The notes beneath the pieces are model-generated. The model saw nothing but the letters and a program-made list of their open reading frames with translations, searched no databases and was not told the DNA's origin. Shown here one piece after another: positions 46,501 through 58,700 of a DNA stretch of 64,000 nucleotides. Both the position numbers and the translations under genes were made by a program. Numbering within the stretch: position 1 is the stretch's first letter; the number at the start of each line of letters is the position of its first letter. The stretch is from Rosa chinensis (lineage: Eukaryota > Streptophyta > Magnoliopsida > Rosales > Rosaceae), in assembly GCF_002994745.2 (NCBI RefSeq), contig NC_037093.1, forward strand, positions 22,207,555 to 22,271,554. The letters are read 5' to 3'.

Positions 46501-49500
46501 GAGATCCTATGATAATTAATATCTTCATCTGGTATTCTGATATCTTCAGTTTCTTATTGTTATGAAGGGTTGCTAGGACTGTTATATTTGGTGGCCTTCT
46601 CAATGCTGGTATGGCGGAAGATGTTCATCGCCAAGCTAGGGAGGTTGGCGATGTGTGTTCTATAACTTATCCTTTTCCCAGAGAAGAGCTTCAACAACAT
46701 GGTAAGGGTTTTCACACCCTCAGGAGGCGGTTTTTAACCTTTTCCAAGTGATGGGAGTGATTTATTTAATATATTGAGTTGAAATTGCGTTTAAGTACCT
46801 AACATTCAAAATATATACAATTCTGATGACTTCATTGAGATATTTTCTATCCTTGACGTTAGTCATTTGGTTATCAAGATATTTGTCATCTTTGACACTA
46901 ATCGCGACCCCATTATTATTGCATAGCACTCGATACTTTTGACTTTTGTAGTCATAGTTGGGTAACTGCTTTCTTAGTTGGAATCAATTGTTACTAGACA
47001 GATTTGAATCATTTTCTGCCCTCATTTGAAGTATTTTTTTAAAAATTTATACAATTTGGGATGTTGAGTTGACCATGATCTCTGGTGACTGTTCAGGTCT
47101 TGTACAAGATGGATGCAAAATGGATGCCTCAGCTGTACTTTACAACAGTGTTAAATCAGCTCATGCTTCTGTTGCAATGTTACACCAAAAAGAGATAAAA
47201 GGAGGAATTGTTTGGGCCCGTCAGTTGGGTGGGGAGGTAAATGACATTTCAACTGCTTCAATCACATTTTTCTTATATGGACATATACAAGTAATTCAGT
47301 TGTTTTGTTTTTTAATGTGGAATTTATTGTTACTGGATCAAGTTTACGCTATTCATCCTTGCTGAATTAGGATAGATAATAGAATAATGAGGCAAGGATG
47401 TTATAGATTTTGTTATTAGGAATGTTTCCAACCATAAAAATAAATTTATTGGAAATGCAGGATTTATGTTTTTAGAGGAAGTGCAGGGTTAGGAACAAAA
47501 GAAGTGTTTAATGGCAATGCAGTAACCATTAGAGATAAAAGTAGGAGACCAGTTTTCAGCATATGTGTTTTCTGTGATAGGTAACCATGCCTGATTGGCA
47601 TGCAGATTTTAGCATATCCTTTTTTTTTTGTTTCATGTTATGGTGTCGTGGTGTTGTTGTATTCATGTTATGGTGGTGGCGGTTTATTGTTATTCAATCT
47701 ACAACGGGAAGTCTTAACAGTTTGATTGTGTTTTTGGGCCAGGGTTCCAAGACTCGGAAGTGGAAGCTCATTGTCAGAAATCTTCCTTTCAAGGTATTTT
47801 ACCAATTGTGTGTCATATGCAATTTTCTTCATTGTGAGAAGTGTTATCTGAACTAGTTTGCCAACACAAATGCAGGCCAAAGTCAGTGATATCAAAGATA
47901 TGTTTTCATCTGCGGGATTTGTCTGGGAGGTTTATATACCACAGAATTCTGATACAGGGTATTGTACTATCATCCTGTACTGTTTTTTATACTTTTTGAA
48001 ATATCACTTTCTGTTTTTTCTTCATTTCTTTTTCTTTGTTGGCAGGTTGTCTAAAGGTTTTGCATTCGTCAAATTCACACGCAGACAAGATGCGGAAAAT
48101 GTACATTTGTGATTCATGCTTAGTTTTAGAGTAGAGTTCGTGTTGATTTACATGCATTAACTCTTTTCCTTTTTATTTAGGCAATACAAAAGTTCAACGG
48201 ACAAAAACTTCTTAAAAGACCAATAGCTGTGGATTGGGCTGTTCCTAAGCAGATATATGGTAGTGGCAATGATGCCCTTGCTTCAGAAGATGGTAGTATA
48301 CTGTAACTCCATTCTCATCTAGCGCGCTCTTGTTATTGCTGTTTCTTTTTGAACCTTGCATGAACAATGACTAGTCCATGGGCATTTCGTGCTTGGTTAA
48401 AGAAATGGTGATGACATGATTTTTATATCAACTGTGGTCATTGTTTTTCATATTCTAGAAGTACACGCAAGCTTTCGAGTATATAGTCATGATCAAGGTT
48501 TACATCGGCCAATGTTCTGTTGTTTGGATGAGTCCGCCTGTATATATCTTCCCTGTATATAACTCAAATATGACCAAAATATGGGAGATATCTGGATTTG
48601 TTGGCCCAATCACCAAAAACATGTAGGAAAAAAAAAATCTGGCGATATAGAAAAGGAAGGTCTAGAATCAACCTCTTACCATGCCCTTCTCTCTTTGAGT
48701 TCTTCTAAAATCTGAATATCTGATAGAGATGTTTTTTCTTCTTATGTCGATGAAAGAGGGACTGGGGGAATGCCTAGTCTGATTTGTGAAGACGGGTTGC
48801 CGTCTCTAGTTTTTTTTTTTTTTTTCCTTGTGAAATAAGGGCATAGGCTATGACTATTTAGACTTCTAATTATTTTCTGTTTAGCCATGAACTTTCAGTT
48901 GATACTCTCACCCCCTTTTGGTTTTCTGAATGGGTTATAGTTTATCTTTAATTATTTAGTGAAGTTATTTTAGTTTTGATTTCTAAATATAAAATGGAGT
49001 TTTCATCTACCTCTTGTACCCCAAGAGTGAACGTGTATTGAAAAATCTTCCTTTAAAGTATGTACTGACATATCCTTGATATCAGCATATCTGTTGATAT
49101 ATCAATTTGAGCGCTGATATATTTGTCACTGCTCATATTTTGAACATTGGTTATGGCTTATGACTAGTAAGATGTCTTATTATCAAGTATTAAGATTAAA
49201 TTTTGAATTTATATTAGATGTGTGAAACTGTTTGTCTTGCAATTTATTGATTTAGTAATTAGAACTGTGTCTCTGTGCAAAGCAAAACAACATGCAATAA
49301 AGCAAAACATTGGTTTTTACAGGAGAAAAGGGCGGAAGAGATGGGGGAAATGATAGCAGCAGTGATGATTTTGAGGGTGATGCTGGAGATGATGGAGATG
49401 CATGTAAAAAGTCCCAGCACCTTGATGGGATTGACAGTGCTTCAGATGACTCCAATACCACAGAGATGAAAGACATCCCTACTGAAATTGATTTTGAGGA

Positions 49501-52156
49501 GGAAGCAGACATTGCAAGAAAAGTTCTAAAAAACTTGACCACGCCCTCTGGTACAGTAACTGCTGTTGATAATTCTGCATTGCCCAAAGGTAACAAGGAG
49601 CCAACTATTGATTTTGAGGAGGAAGCAGACATTGCAAGAAAAGTTCTAAAAAAGTTTACCACACCCTCTGGTACAGTAACTGCTGTTGATGATTCTGCAC
49701 TGCCCATAAGCAACAAGGAGCCAACTATTGAAGAATCTGCTAATGAGACTAGTAAGTTAGCTTCTGAGACTGCGGTTAATAAATTATCTTCTGAAAGTGC
49801 CAGTGTGTCAGATGTTGCTAAACCACAAATGGAAGAGGTAGATGATTTGCATAGAACAATTTTCATCAACAACCTTCCTTTTGAGATCACTAATGAAGAA
49901 GTCAAACAAAGGTTTTCTGCTTTCGGGGAAGTGCAATCTTTTGTCCCAGTTCTTCATCCACTTACCAAGTACGTTTTATACCTTTTTAATATAATTCCTA
50001 CCTTTCTCCATTATACTGGAGACTTAACATGATATATGTCGTGGCAGGCGACCAAAAGGAACTGGCTTTCTCAAGTTTAAGACAATAGATGCAGTGAATT
50101 CTGCTGTTTCAGCTGGTAGTGCTGCGTCTGGCTTGGGGATTTTTCTCAAGGGTAGACAACTGACAGTCTTCCAGGCTTTGGATAGAAAATCGGCTCACGA
50201 GAAGGAAGAAAATATGGCCAAAAAAGAGGACATAGACCACCGCAATCTCTATTTGGCAAAGGTTTTTCCTTTTAGAAACCACCTTCATTTTCTTTCCTTT
50301 CTTTATCTATATCATAGTTTTCTGTGTCTCGTGGTAACTGTGATGTACTGTCCTGAATGGTTGGAATTTTCTTTCATTCAAATCATAACAGGAAGGTCTT
50401 ATTCTTGCGGGAACTCCAGCTGCAGAAGGGGTTTCAGCTAATGATATGTCAAAACGCCAAATGTAAGATTTGTTGTTTTTTATAATCCCTTAGATGCTGA
50501 ATATTTAGAGTCTGGCAATAGGACGTTACAATTGGTTCTTAGTAGTCTTCTTTGCACAAAATTTCTAAGTCAGTTTGATGGGATCATCAATTCTATTTTA
50601 GCTACTTTTTTGGAAATAAAAAAGCCTATGCTTATATTAATTTTCTGTTTATAGTTCTCATCTACTTTTAATTGTATCTTCTTAAAAGTTTTAAGCAGGG
50701 ATAAGAAAAAAGGGAAACCTACAAGCTTTGAAATCTATTTAGGAATATCCTGTCAAAAAGGGAAAAGAACTTGGTTAGAAGTTTGACATGACAAGAGGAT
50801 TGTCTTGCTTTGTAGTTTTTAACAGGTTATGAGCAAATTGCATTGGTGCTGCTTCGCCATTCAGATGCTGATTACTATTACTAGTTTCATATTCCTATTT
50901 ATTAATTTTTCTGAAACCATGCAGGTTGGAGAGGAGCAAGGCGATGAAGCTTAAATCTCCAAATTTTCATGTTTCAAAGACAAGATTAGTTATGTACAAT
51001 TTGCCAAAGTCCATGACTGAAAAACAGCTTAAGAAACTTTGTATGGATGCTGTTACCTCACGAGCTAAGCTACAAAAACCTGTGATTCGACAGGTTAGAT
51101 TGTAGTTACGTTTGTTGCTTATGAGTGGTGGCTTTATTTTTGTTTTATAAAGTTTTCCCTTGTTTTGTCAAAAAAAAAAAAAAATTTGAAGTTTTCTGTT
51201 GTATATGATGTTGAGCATGCAGATAAAGTGCTTGAAGGATGTGAAAAAGGGAAAGATTGTCACAAAGAACCACTCTCGTGGTGTTGCTTTCATTGAGTTT
51301 ACAGAGCACCAGCATGCCCTTGTGGCTCTGAGAGTTCTTAACAACAATCCTGGTAAGTTTACATTATCAACCGAATTCACCATTTCATCATGTTGGATTT
51401 TCTTTCTTTTTCTTTTTGACATATTTCTAATTTATTGTGGTACAACTTGCAGAAACTTTTGGTTCAGAACATCGGCCAATTGTGGAGTTTGCACTTGATA
51501 ATGTTCAGAAATTGAGAGCACGTCAGGTATCACAACAAACTCAGCAGCATGCCGCTAATGGTAATCAGAAAGAGGGGCGACAATTTGATCACTCAAATAG
51601 AGCAGATGCTCACCCAAGCAAGAAGTTCGAAAACCGGAGAGACAAAGGTCATAAGCGAAAAATGGATGAGGTAGTACCAAATAAAGAGGGTGAAGTGGAA
51701 AATAGGGTAAGTGATGGATCTGCCACTGAAGGGCAGAGATTTCCCAAGAGGCAGAAGAATGGTTCAGATAGAAAGGCAGAAAAGATTTCATCAAAAGAAG
51801 TACTGGGAGGCTCATCGGTGGAAGGTTCAAAACGTGGAAGGCATCATCAAGATGGCAGGAAGGCTGGCGGTGGAAGATTGTTTGCAGGTGAAATCAAGGC
51901 AGTTGATGCGCCCTTATCAGTATCTTCGAGAAAGACGAATGTGGAACCTAAGAAGAGGAAGCTGCAGGAGCAAAAATGCATGGAGGGAGGAGAGAACATG
52001 ATGAGAAGAAGGCCAAAGAATAAAGACCCAACAGGGCGGGATGTTACAGATAAACTTGACATGCTGATTGAAAAATATAGATCCACGTTCTCACATCAAA
52101 ATTCCTTCCAAAAAGGTGGCGGAAGGCAAGATTCAATTAGAAAATGGATTGATTAA
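43515..52156 (+). CDS. RBM28/Nop4-like nucleolar RNA-binding protein
   Basis: Nineteen exons with GT-AG ends and continuous phase: 43515-43622, 43835-43895, 44006-44042, 44211-44341, 44935-45027, 45228-45320, 45413-45491, 46568-46701, 47097-47236, 47743-47793, 47876-47958, 48046-48100, 48181-48292, 49323-49968, 50048-50261, 50392-50462, 50925-51093, 51223-51352, 51453-52156; about 1036 residues. RRM1 (about 22-98: [16 protein letters not shown]), a degenerate RRM (about 203-292), RRM (297-376: [16 protein letters not shown]), an acidic Ser/Asp region (393-565), RRM (570-660: [15 protein letters not shown]), RRM (715-850: [16 protein letters not shown]), then a Lys/Arg-rich tail. This is the Nop4/RBM28 plan: nucleolar, needed for 60S ribosomal subunit maturation. 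The ATG giving MGKKKSK is chosen because RRM1 begins soon after; an in-frame ATG at 43461 is possible. Exon 14 contains an in-frame 40-codon tandem duplication. Confidence 0.9.
49487..49726 (+). repeat. In-frame 120-bp tandem duplication in RBM28-like exon 14
   Basis: Two direct units (49487-49606 and 49607-49726) each encode [15 protein letters not shown] plus [11 protein letters not shown] and a GNKEPT-type end. They differ at only a few residues, in the acidic linker between RRMs. Confidence 0.95.
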
Positions 52157-52378
52157 TTACAAATTGGTTTTGTAAAATTCCATGACGAATGTCTTAACGG
52201 ATGAGTAGAAGGCAATTCCTTGGATACGCGGTCGCTACAAATTTTGTGTTTGTTAAATTTTGACAATGTTCAGCTGTAGCTCTAATTTGCCAAAATGTCT
52301 TTCGAAAGCGGTATTGAATTTATTGAGGCAATTATCACGCGTAAACTTGTGTACGATTCATATCCCTGCAATGAAGTG

Positions 52379-52384
52379 AATAAA
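52379..52384 (+). terminator. Poly-A signal of the RBM28-like gene
   Basis: AATAAA, 223 bp after the stop codon and ahead of the next gene on the same strand. Confidence 0.45.
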
Positions 52385-52668
52385 ATTATGTTAACCAAAA
52401 AAAAAAAAGCCTTTTAAATTGTCTTTTGGGGATTTATCATAGTTTATTATTTGTTATTAAGAAGAGCAAACAGAGTTGGCCGCTGTTAAGATTGTGATTG
52501 AAGTGACATCCAGAGATTATGTTAATCACAAGAAAGAAAGAAATTTCATTTGGATCAGCTGGAAATGGGCGTTAGTCGTGATTTTTCTTTGTCATGGTAA
52601 TTTTTTCTGTCATCCAAAAAAAAAAAAAAAAAATTTCTCTTTTTCATCTCCTCACTAGTCCAGGCAAG

Positions 52669-52674
52669 TTGACT
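52669..52674 (+). promoter_or_regulatory. W-box upstream of the TNL-WRKY gene
   Basis: TTGACT lies 87 bp before the ATG. W-boxes (TTGACY) are WRKY binding sites and common in defence gene promoters. A single hexamer can occur by chance. Confidence 0.3.
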
Positions 52675-52760
52675 TAATTTTCAGTTTTTCATCTTCTCGA
52701 TCAGTAGTATCCAGTCGATCGCTGACAATCTGGATCAATCAGGTGCTGCAGGTTAACTTA

Positions 52761-55700
52761 ATGGCTGCTGCGCATGCTCCTCCTCCTCCTTCTTCATTGA
52801 CCTATGATGTCTTCCTCAATTTTAGAGGCCAAGACACTCGAGAGAGCTTTGTCTGCCATCTTCACAAAGCTCTGGAACGGAAGACACTCAAAGTCTACAT
52901 TGATAAACAAGATCTTAGAAAAGGCGACGACCTTTCGGACCTACTGAAAGCCATTGCCGAGTCAAAGCTTTCGATTGTAGTTTTCTCTGAAAACTACGCG
53001 ACTTCCACATGGTGCTTGAAAGAACTGGGGCAGATCCTGGAATGCAAGGCCAAGCAGAACCAGATTGTGTTGCCTATTTTCTACCGAGTAGATCCTTCCC
53101 ACATTCGTAAACAGACGGCAAGTTTTGGCGAAGCTTTTGCCAAGCTTGAACTCGACCGCAAAAAGGACAAGAAGTTGCTGCAAGAAGTGCAGAGATGGAG
53201 ATCCGCTCTAAAGGAAGCCGCCAACTTAGCTGGCTGGGATTCCAAAGATCATGAGTAACTTACTCTTCCTCCTCTCTTAATTAATTAGGAGTAATTTTGC
53301 CAAAAAAAGAAAAAAAATAATTAGGAGTAAATGGTCTTAAATCGAGTTGCTTCTATTATTGTTGTTGTTGTTGTTGGACTTTTTTGTTTGTTTATGTAAC
53401 TAACATTGAGTTGAATTCATTCTCAAAAAAAAAAAAAAAAAAAAAAAAAAACATTGAGTTGAATTTTGTGGGTTGCATGAATCCTGCAAATCATAAACTC
53501 AGCTCAATAGTATCTGCAACGTACATCTATAACATCCTACATTTTATTGGTCCGATCTAACGTATTTAATGAATATTGCCTGCTTTTGGTATGGTGTTGG
53601 TGATATTGTGTATATGTTCTTAGCTACCGTATGACCACATGAAGGACCTCCTTCTCTGACACTCGACTGCATTGTTTTTTTAAATTTTGAAGGGATGATG
53701 CCGAGCTTATTGATGATATTGTAAAACAAGTCTTTGATAAAGTGAATTGGATATCGCCACATACAGAGGATGGCTTGGTTGCCATGGATTCCCATCTGCA
53801 TGAAATGAGACGACTGTTAAATGCTGCCCCGGATGATATTGTCTATATTGGAATCTGGGGAATGGGTGGCATAGGAAAAACGGCCATTGCTGATGCTATT
53901 TATAGAGAAATTTCTCATCAATTTGACCACCGTTGCTTTCTTAAAAATGTGAGGGAAGGTTTGGAGAAGGGAGAAGTACAAATGCAACTTAAATTTCTAT
54001 CTGGAATTTTGAACGAGAAAGTCGACAATTTTGATGGAGGTTACATGATGATGCTGAAAAGGCTAGGTAACAAAAAAATCCTAGTTGTTCTTGACGATAT
54101 ACTCGATTCAATCCAGATTGAAACCTTACTCGGAAGGAAACGTTCATATGGCGGCGGAAGTATAATTATTGTAACAACTAGAGATGAACATGTGGTGCGT
54201 GAATTTAAGATATACAGGCCCAAGCCACTAAGTGATCGCGATGCTCTGAAACTCTTCAGCCAGAATGCCTTCAACACATACAAACCCTCTGGAGAGTATG
54301 AACAGCTCTCAAGGTGCATAGTAGAATATGCACACGGTCTGCCCTTAGCGCTTATAGTATTGGGAGCATTACTTCGTAACAGAAGTGTATCTGAGTGGGC
54401 AGATCAGTTCAAGAAAATGAAGAAATATCCGAACCCAAAAATTGAGGAGGTGCTTAAAATAAGCTATGACGGACTAGATCATTCACAGAAGAACATATTT
54501 CTAGATATTGCATGTTTCTTTAAAGGAATGGACAAATACTATGTAACAAAAGTTCTCGTCAGTTTTGGCTTCTCTCCGAACATTGACTTAAATGTTCTAG
54601 TTGAAAGAGCTCTTGTAACCATCTCAGACTCCAATAAGCTTGAGATGCATGATTTACTACAAGAAATGGGTAGGGACATTGAATCCGCTAAAGAAGATGG
54701 GAAGCGGAGAAGATTTTGGAGTGAAGATGCTGAGCGTGTGCTAACTGAAAATACGGTATGGCCATGATTCATGCATGATTTCCCAAATTTTTATGTCATA
54801 GCTAGATACATAATCCTTTACTAAGATTTTCAACTTTGACCAAAATGATATTCATGGGAAACATGTGTTAAGCTTATAAAACATTCTTAATAAGGCTCCT
54901 GGACTTAATTCCTCTTTCGTTTACTTAGGCTACGGAATTTGCGGAAGGCTTGATGATTGACTTGCCGAACAAGGAAGACAGATCCTTCAATGCTGAAGCT
55001 TTTGTTAGTATGAGGAAACTGAGGTTGCTCATATTCACTTACGGGCAAAGGTATATTGGAGATAACGGTGAAAATCACCTGAGTGGGGACTTCAAGTTTC
55101 TTTCTCATGAGTTGAGGGTTCTCGTCTGGCATAGGTATCCTCTAAAGTGCTTGCCATCCAACTTTGACCCCAAGAATCTTTTGCAGCTTGACATGCGTCT
55201 CGGTCACATTGAACACCTCTGGGAAGGATCTAAGGTACAAGAATCACTTTTATCCTAATTCATGAATTTTTGGATAAGATATCTAATTTATTAATTATTA
55301 TATGTTTAATTAATGCATGTTTTGCTGGCATGCAGCGGGCGAAAAACTTGAGAAGCATAAATTTGAGTGGCTCTCGATATCTTAAAAAAACTCCTGACTT
55401 GACTGAGTTGCCAAATCTTAAGAAACTAGATCTTCATGGTTGCTCAAGTTTAACGGAGGTCCACCCATCCATTTCAGCCCTTAAAAACCTTGTTTTTTTG
55501 AGTTTATCAGGGTGCAGAAAACTTAAGATTCTTCCGAGCAGCATTCATATGAAATCCCTCAAAACCCTTAATCTTTCAGACTGCCCAAATCTTGAGATGT
55601 TTCCAGAGATTTCGGAAGATATGGAGACACTATCAGAGCTTATGTTATTTAATACTGCAATTAAGGAACTACCATCGTCAATTGAACGGCTTCGGGGGCT

Positions 55701-58700
55701 TAAAACATTAAACATGTTTTACTGCAGTAGCCTTATCTGTCTTCCAGACAGTATCTGTAATTTGGCAGAACTTAGATCTCTCGACCTGAGTGGTTGCACA
55801 AAACTTTATAAGTTGCCTGAGAACATTGGGAGTTTAGGATCTTTGTTGGAACTTCAAGTTCGAAACAGTGGTTTAGAACAACTGCCAGTCTCTGTCTTAC
55901 ATTTGAAGCTTGGTAGATTATCGTTTGGTGCTTGCAAACAAATGGTGGCTCCCCTTTCATCATGGCCATCATCAATTCAAGATTGTTGTACTGCTGTGGT
56001 ACATCTTGATTTTGAAGATTGCAATCTGTTGGAATTATCGGATGCTATTTCTCATTTTTCTTCATTAAAAGTATTAAGGTTGTCAAAAAACAATTTGGAA
56101 AGCTTACCTACAATCATGAATCGACTTGTTTTCTTAGAACAACTTGAATTGGAAGGTTGCAAGAGACTGAGATCAATACCAGAGCTTTCATCAAGTATAA
56201 GTTACATAAATGCGCATGATTGCATAGCTTTGGAAACTGTTTCAACACCACAGACTGCTTACAATATCGGTCGGTGCTTCATATTTTCTAATTGCCATCT
56301 CCTGGAACAGAAAGATCTTTTCAGAGATATTGTAGAAACTCATTCCCCTCCACAGGTATAAACATAAATTTAACCACTATTTTTGTTTTTATTTTTCGGT
56401 GTTTGGGAAAGAAGTTAATTAACCTTGTTTTTCTTTGTTGTTGTAGGGTAATTGTTCCCGACCCTTTTATTTCTCTGTACCTGGAAGTGAAATACCAGAA
56501 CGGTTCACCCATCAGTGTAGGGGGTCTTCCGTAACTGCCAAGCTACCACCAAATTGGTTTGACAAGAAGTTTTTGGGCTTTGCTATATGCGCCGTTACTA
56601 ATAAGCCCCTTGGTGTTGATTATCGTTACCTGTCTGCTCAATGTTTCTGTACCTTCAAGGGGGATCATTGTGAGTACCGTTTCAGTTTCTATTTGTTTCA
56701 TATTTATGTCGGTTTCTACCGCAGTTGGCTGGAGTCAAATCACTTGTTACTAGGATATGTGCCATGGTCTGAATCTGGCATGATTAAGAGAGAGGAAGTC
56801 AATGAACGCCGTTACACAGAGGCCAACTTTGAGATAGAATTGCACTATGAAGAAAATTTTGTTTCAAATGTAATATCTGGCATCGAAAGTTGCGGAGTTG
56901 GATTCTTTTTTGCCAACAATGAGGAAGTCGACTCTGGGAAACCAATGGTAGAAGTTGATAATTCTGAGAGGAGCCTGGAGGCTTGCTCGGCTGAACCCAG
57001 TAGTAGTGACATCAAAAGTGACACCTCCGATGAGGATGAGCAATACCTTAAATTATCACAAGTTTTTAAAGGCGCAAATAGAGCACTGAGTTACATCAAA
57101 ATTGAGGACAGTGATTTATCTGGGAAGAGGTTAAATCTCTATGTCTATAAGGAGATTATAACACTGTCTACTTTTTTTATGATAACTTTTGATTTAGTAC
57201 CGCTTCATATAAGGGTTTTGACGTTAATTGCAGGAAAACTCTGGAAAGTTGGACACAAGAAGTCAGACTTACATCAGGTCTGAGGCAAGGGCATCTGGAT
57301 GATGGTTTTAACTGGTTCCTATATAGCAGTGGGATCGTAAGGTATTAGGACTTTCATCGTATCGATTAAAGCCGTTTAATTTCTGAAGTCCACAAATTGA
57401 AATACTGCAAGCAGTAATATATCAGAATATGAACTCTTTGTTTATTATTTTGTGGATGAAGTCTCTTTTCAACATTTAGCTCATAACGATTATGACTCGA
57501 CAGTTCTTCATGTAGCTTAAGGTCCCACGTGACAAATAATGTCATAGAAGGCGAGCACTTACAAACCAGATCTGTTTTCTCCTATAACATTAAATTATTA
57601 TGTTGGCAGACACGAGTATGTTTGTACACATCGTCGACTTGGCTGTTGGGCGAAAGCTATAGTGCCAACTCCCATTGACCCAACAATTTTCGAAATTACT
57701 TACGTTGGGAGGCACACTTGTTGGAACACTCAACCAATGTTGACACACCAAGTAAGAGTTACTCCGGGTATAGGGGTTGAAAGTCCTTTTGATGGCTTTC
57801 GGTGGGAAAAGTATGACCAAATGGACATACCAGGAGCTACATACCCAAGGTACGTATTTTGGAAATTTCATTATATCAAATCTTGGTACGCTTCATGAAA
57901 CTATAATTTAAGTAAGTAGTATGTAACAGTTTCTCAGTAAATGTAGTAATGTACGAACAATATAATCCTTTTTTGATTTTGAATTTGTTGATGTTGCTTA
58001 AGAAGTTAGATGAAGTTAATGTCACACAAAGTGCACAAGTACAAGCTTGATCCATTTCATTTTATAACATTAGATTGTTTATATTTAGCAGAGTCTATTA
58101 CATATGCACTCCTCAAAATGTCAAAAGTTGCATGGTCGTAAAGGAAGTGCAATGCTCCAATGATCAGAAAATCGTTAAAATTACTTACAGAGGAAGACAC
58201 ACATGTACACTAGCCTCCACCAGCAATGGAGGAATGGGTGATAGCAAGACCTCCATGGAAAATGGTGCATCGAGTATTTGTGACCAAGTTGTCCAATCAC
58301 CAAGCTCATCAGGAGCCAATGGTCACGAAAGAAATGTAATAATAGCTTACAGTCCTGTGGATGATGACAATGTGACTATGTTACGAGTTGCAAGCTCACA
58401 GGATATGGTACGGTTTTCATTACCCAATTTGATAATTTCAGTCAACTTTCTTATTATATATGCTCCTAACGCTGACAAGTTGAAAAACTAACCCTTTACT
58501 TTGAATGAATTCTTTTACGGTCTTGCTTCTAATTCAATGGCAGAACTAGAAAATAATATTTGGGGGCCGAAAAATTATGAATTATATTTCACAAAAAAAA
58601 AAAAAAATTCTTATATGAAAGTTAATTTAACTTAAAATAATGGTTGCAATGTATTCTTATTGCTTTTGATAGTTCTCCCCTGTATGCCGCTCAGTTCTAC

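Noticed and set aside
49252..49905. 217-codon minus-strand frame
   Set aside because: Antisense to RBM28-like exon 14; it stays open because of the repetitive acidic codons.
57130..57283. TNL ending at the in-frame stop at 57281-57283
   Set aside because: Possible as a retained-intron isoform, but a donor at 57129 and an acceptor at 57233 join in phase to WRKY-type sequence, which is unlikely by chance.
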